Of a stretch of DNA of 7,251 bases, positions 6,781 through 7,251 are shown one piece after another. Origin of the DNA: an uncultured Bacteroidota bacterium. GTDB taxonomy: Bacteria > Bacteroidota > Bacteroidia > Chitinophagales > Chitinophagaceae. Made by a program: the position numbers and the translations under genes. The notes below the pieces were generated by a model. It was not told the DNA's origin and ran no database searches. It saw only the letters and a list, made by a program, of their open reading frames with translations. The stretch covers positions 1 through 7,251 of the forward strand of contig CAIZMD010000092.1 in the NCBI GenBank assembly GCA_903933995.1, read 5' to 3'. The number at the start of each line of letters is the position of its first letter. Position 1 is the first letter of the stretch.

Positions 6781-6838
6781 ACATAAGTGGAAATAACTGT
6801 GTAGCCGTAGGGAGTTATTTTCGTAATAATTCCCGCTT
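6749..6838 (+). promoter_or_regulatory. Intergenic region with promoter-like box and inverted repeat before the DUF5686 gene
   Basis: The 90 bases between the membrane-protein stop and the next ATG contain TATTTTCG at 6816-6823, one mismatch from the TAnnTTTG -7 consensus and 15 bases before the ATG. No convincing -33 TTG lies at the normal distance. An inverted repeat, GGAAATAACT at 6789-6798 and AGTTATTTTC at 6813-6822, has 8 contiguous pairs plus a G-T and a G-C pair around a 14-base loop; its right arm covers most of the putative -7 box. No RNA gene was recognised. Confidence 0.4.
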
Positions 6839-7251
6839 ATGCAAAACCAAGTTTTTAAGCAACTACTGCTATCCCTAATCATTTTATCAAGTTTTTCATT
6901 TGTTCAAGCAGCTACCGTTTCAGGATATGTACGGGAAGCTGGTGGACAAGCTTTGCCCTTTGCTTCTGTTATGATTAAAGGAAGTTCCAAAGGAACAACC
7001 GCCAATGCTAAGGGTTATTTTTCTTTTCAAGTTGATCCAGGTAAACACGTGTTTGTGGCACAGCATATTGGTCATCAATCTGTTGAAAAACAAGTGGTGA
7101 TTGCTAATGAAGATGTAAAACTTGATTTTGAATTGGTATTACAACGCTATGACTTAAAAGAAGTGGTGGTTAGTTCTGGAGCGGAAGATCCTGCATATGC
7201 AATTATTAGAAAAGCCAGTGCAAGCAGAGAAGAGCATTTAAAAGAAATCAA
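6839..7251 (+). CDS. CarboxypepD_reg-like / DUF5686 protein, 5' part (runs off window)
   Basis: The frame is open from the ATG at 6839 to the right edge, giving the first 137 residues. Residues 1-24 form a signal peptide (basic start, hydrophobic core LLLSLIILSSFSF, probable cleavage after VQA). Residues about 26-102 form a carboxypeptidase-regulatory-like beta-sandwich (VSGYV, then LPFASVMIKGSSKGTTANAKGY, then HVFVAQHIGHQS), the domain found at the N-terminus of many Bacteroidota outer-membrane proteins. From about residue 106, LKEVVVSSG and EDPAYAIIRKA match the start of the DUF5686 family, whose members run to roughly 800 residues and are predicted to have an outer-membrane beta-barrel portion. 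A TonB-dependent SusC-like receptor also begins with such a domain, but the EDPAYAIIRKA segment favours DUF5686. The function is unknown. It probably has its own promoter in the preceding 90 bases. Confidence 0.88.
   Translation, partial: MQNQVFKQLLLSLIILSSFSFVQAATVSGYVREAGGQALPFASVMIKGSSKGTTANAKGYFSFQVDPGKHVFVAQHIGHQSVEKQVVIANEDVKLDFELVLQRYDLKEVVVSSGAEDPAYAIIRKASASREEHLKEI

Noticed and set aside
6749..6838. Possible small RNA or riboswitch in the gap before the DUF5686 gene
   Set aside because: The gap is only 90 bases, and apart from the AT-rich inverted repeat I see no conserved aptamer-like structure or strong stem.
1..7251. Defence island, biosynthetic cluster or mobile element
   Set aside because: Every gene but one fits a known housekeeping or envelope family, gene directions alternate with no shared pathway, and no transposase, integrase, terminal repeat or att-like duplication was seen.

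Overview
The window looks like ordinary chromosomal DNA from a member of the Bacteroidota, probably near the Chitinophagaceae/Sphingobacteriia. This placement is inferred from four things: the AT-rich, TTG-heavy coding sequence; the near absence of Shine-Dalgarno sequences before starts; short motifs like the Bacteroidota -7 promoter element (TAnnTTTG); and gene families typical of the phylum (GSCFA protein, DUF5686 protein with a carboxypeptidase-regulatory-like domain). No rRNA, tRNA, CRISPR array, insertion sequence or prophage gene is visible. About 95% of the window is coding, and no gene-free stretch exceeds about 100 bases.

Layout from left to right: (1) bases 2-1588 hold the 3' end of a hydroxymethylglutaryl-CoA lyase gene (leucine/acyl-CoA catabolism), followed 3 bases later by a GSCFA-domain gene on the same strand. 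(2) On the minus strand, 1602-2210 is miaE, the di-iron tRNA hydroxylase acting on modified A37. It converges on the GSCFA gene with 13 bases between them. (3) Divergent from miaE is a DbpA-type DEAD-box RNA helicase (best start 2308, end 3633). It overlaps tail-to-tail by 8 bases with (4) a small VF530-family (DUF2132) gene on the minus strand, 3626-3859. (5) Divergent from that gene, 3914-6382 encodes a secreted or membrane-anchored penicillin-acylase-family Ntn hydrolase. A 118-residue four-helix membrane protein of unknown function follows after 9 bases. (6) After a 90-base gap, the 5' end of a signal-peptide-bearing CarboxypepD_reg-like/DUF5686 outer-membrane-type protein runs off the right edge.

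The genes do not form one pathway. Two adjacent genes (miaE and the DbpA-like helicase) act on translation RNAs. The right half encodes envelope or exported proteins. I found no convincing undescribed multi-gene system. The points most worth a second look are the A7G6 run in miaE, which contains a canonical A AAA AAG slippery heptamer; a promoter-like element only 3 bases before the helicase ATG, which suggests a leaderless mRNA; the acylase with His at beta-23 paired with an unknown small membrane protein; and an inverted repeat overlapping the probable promoter of the DUF5686 gene.
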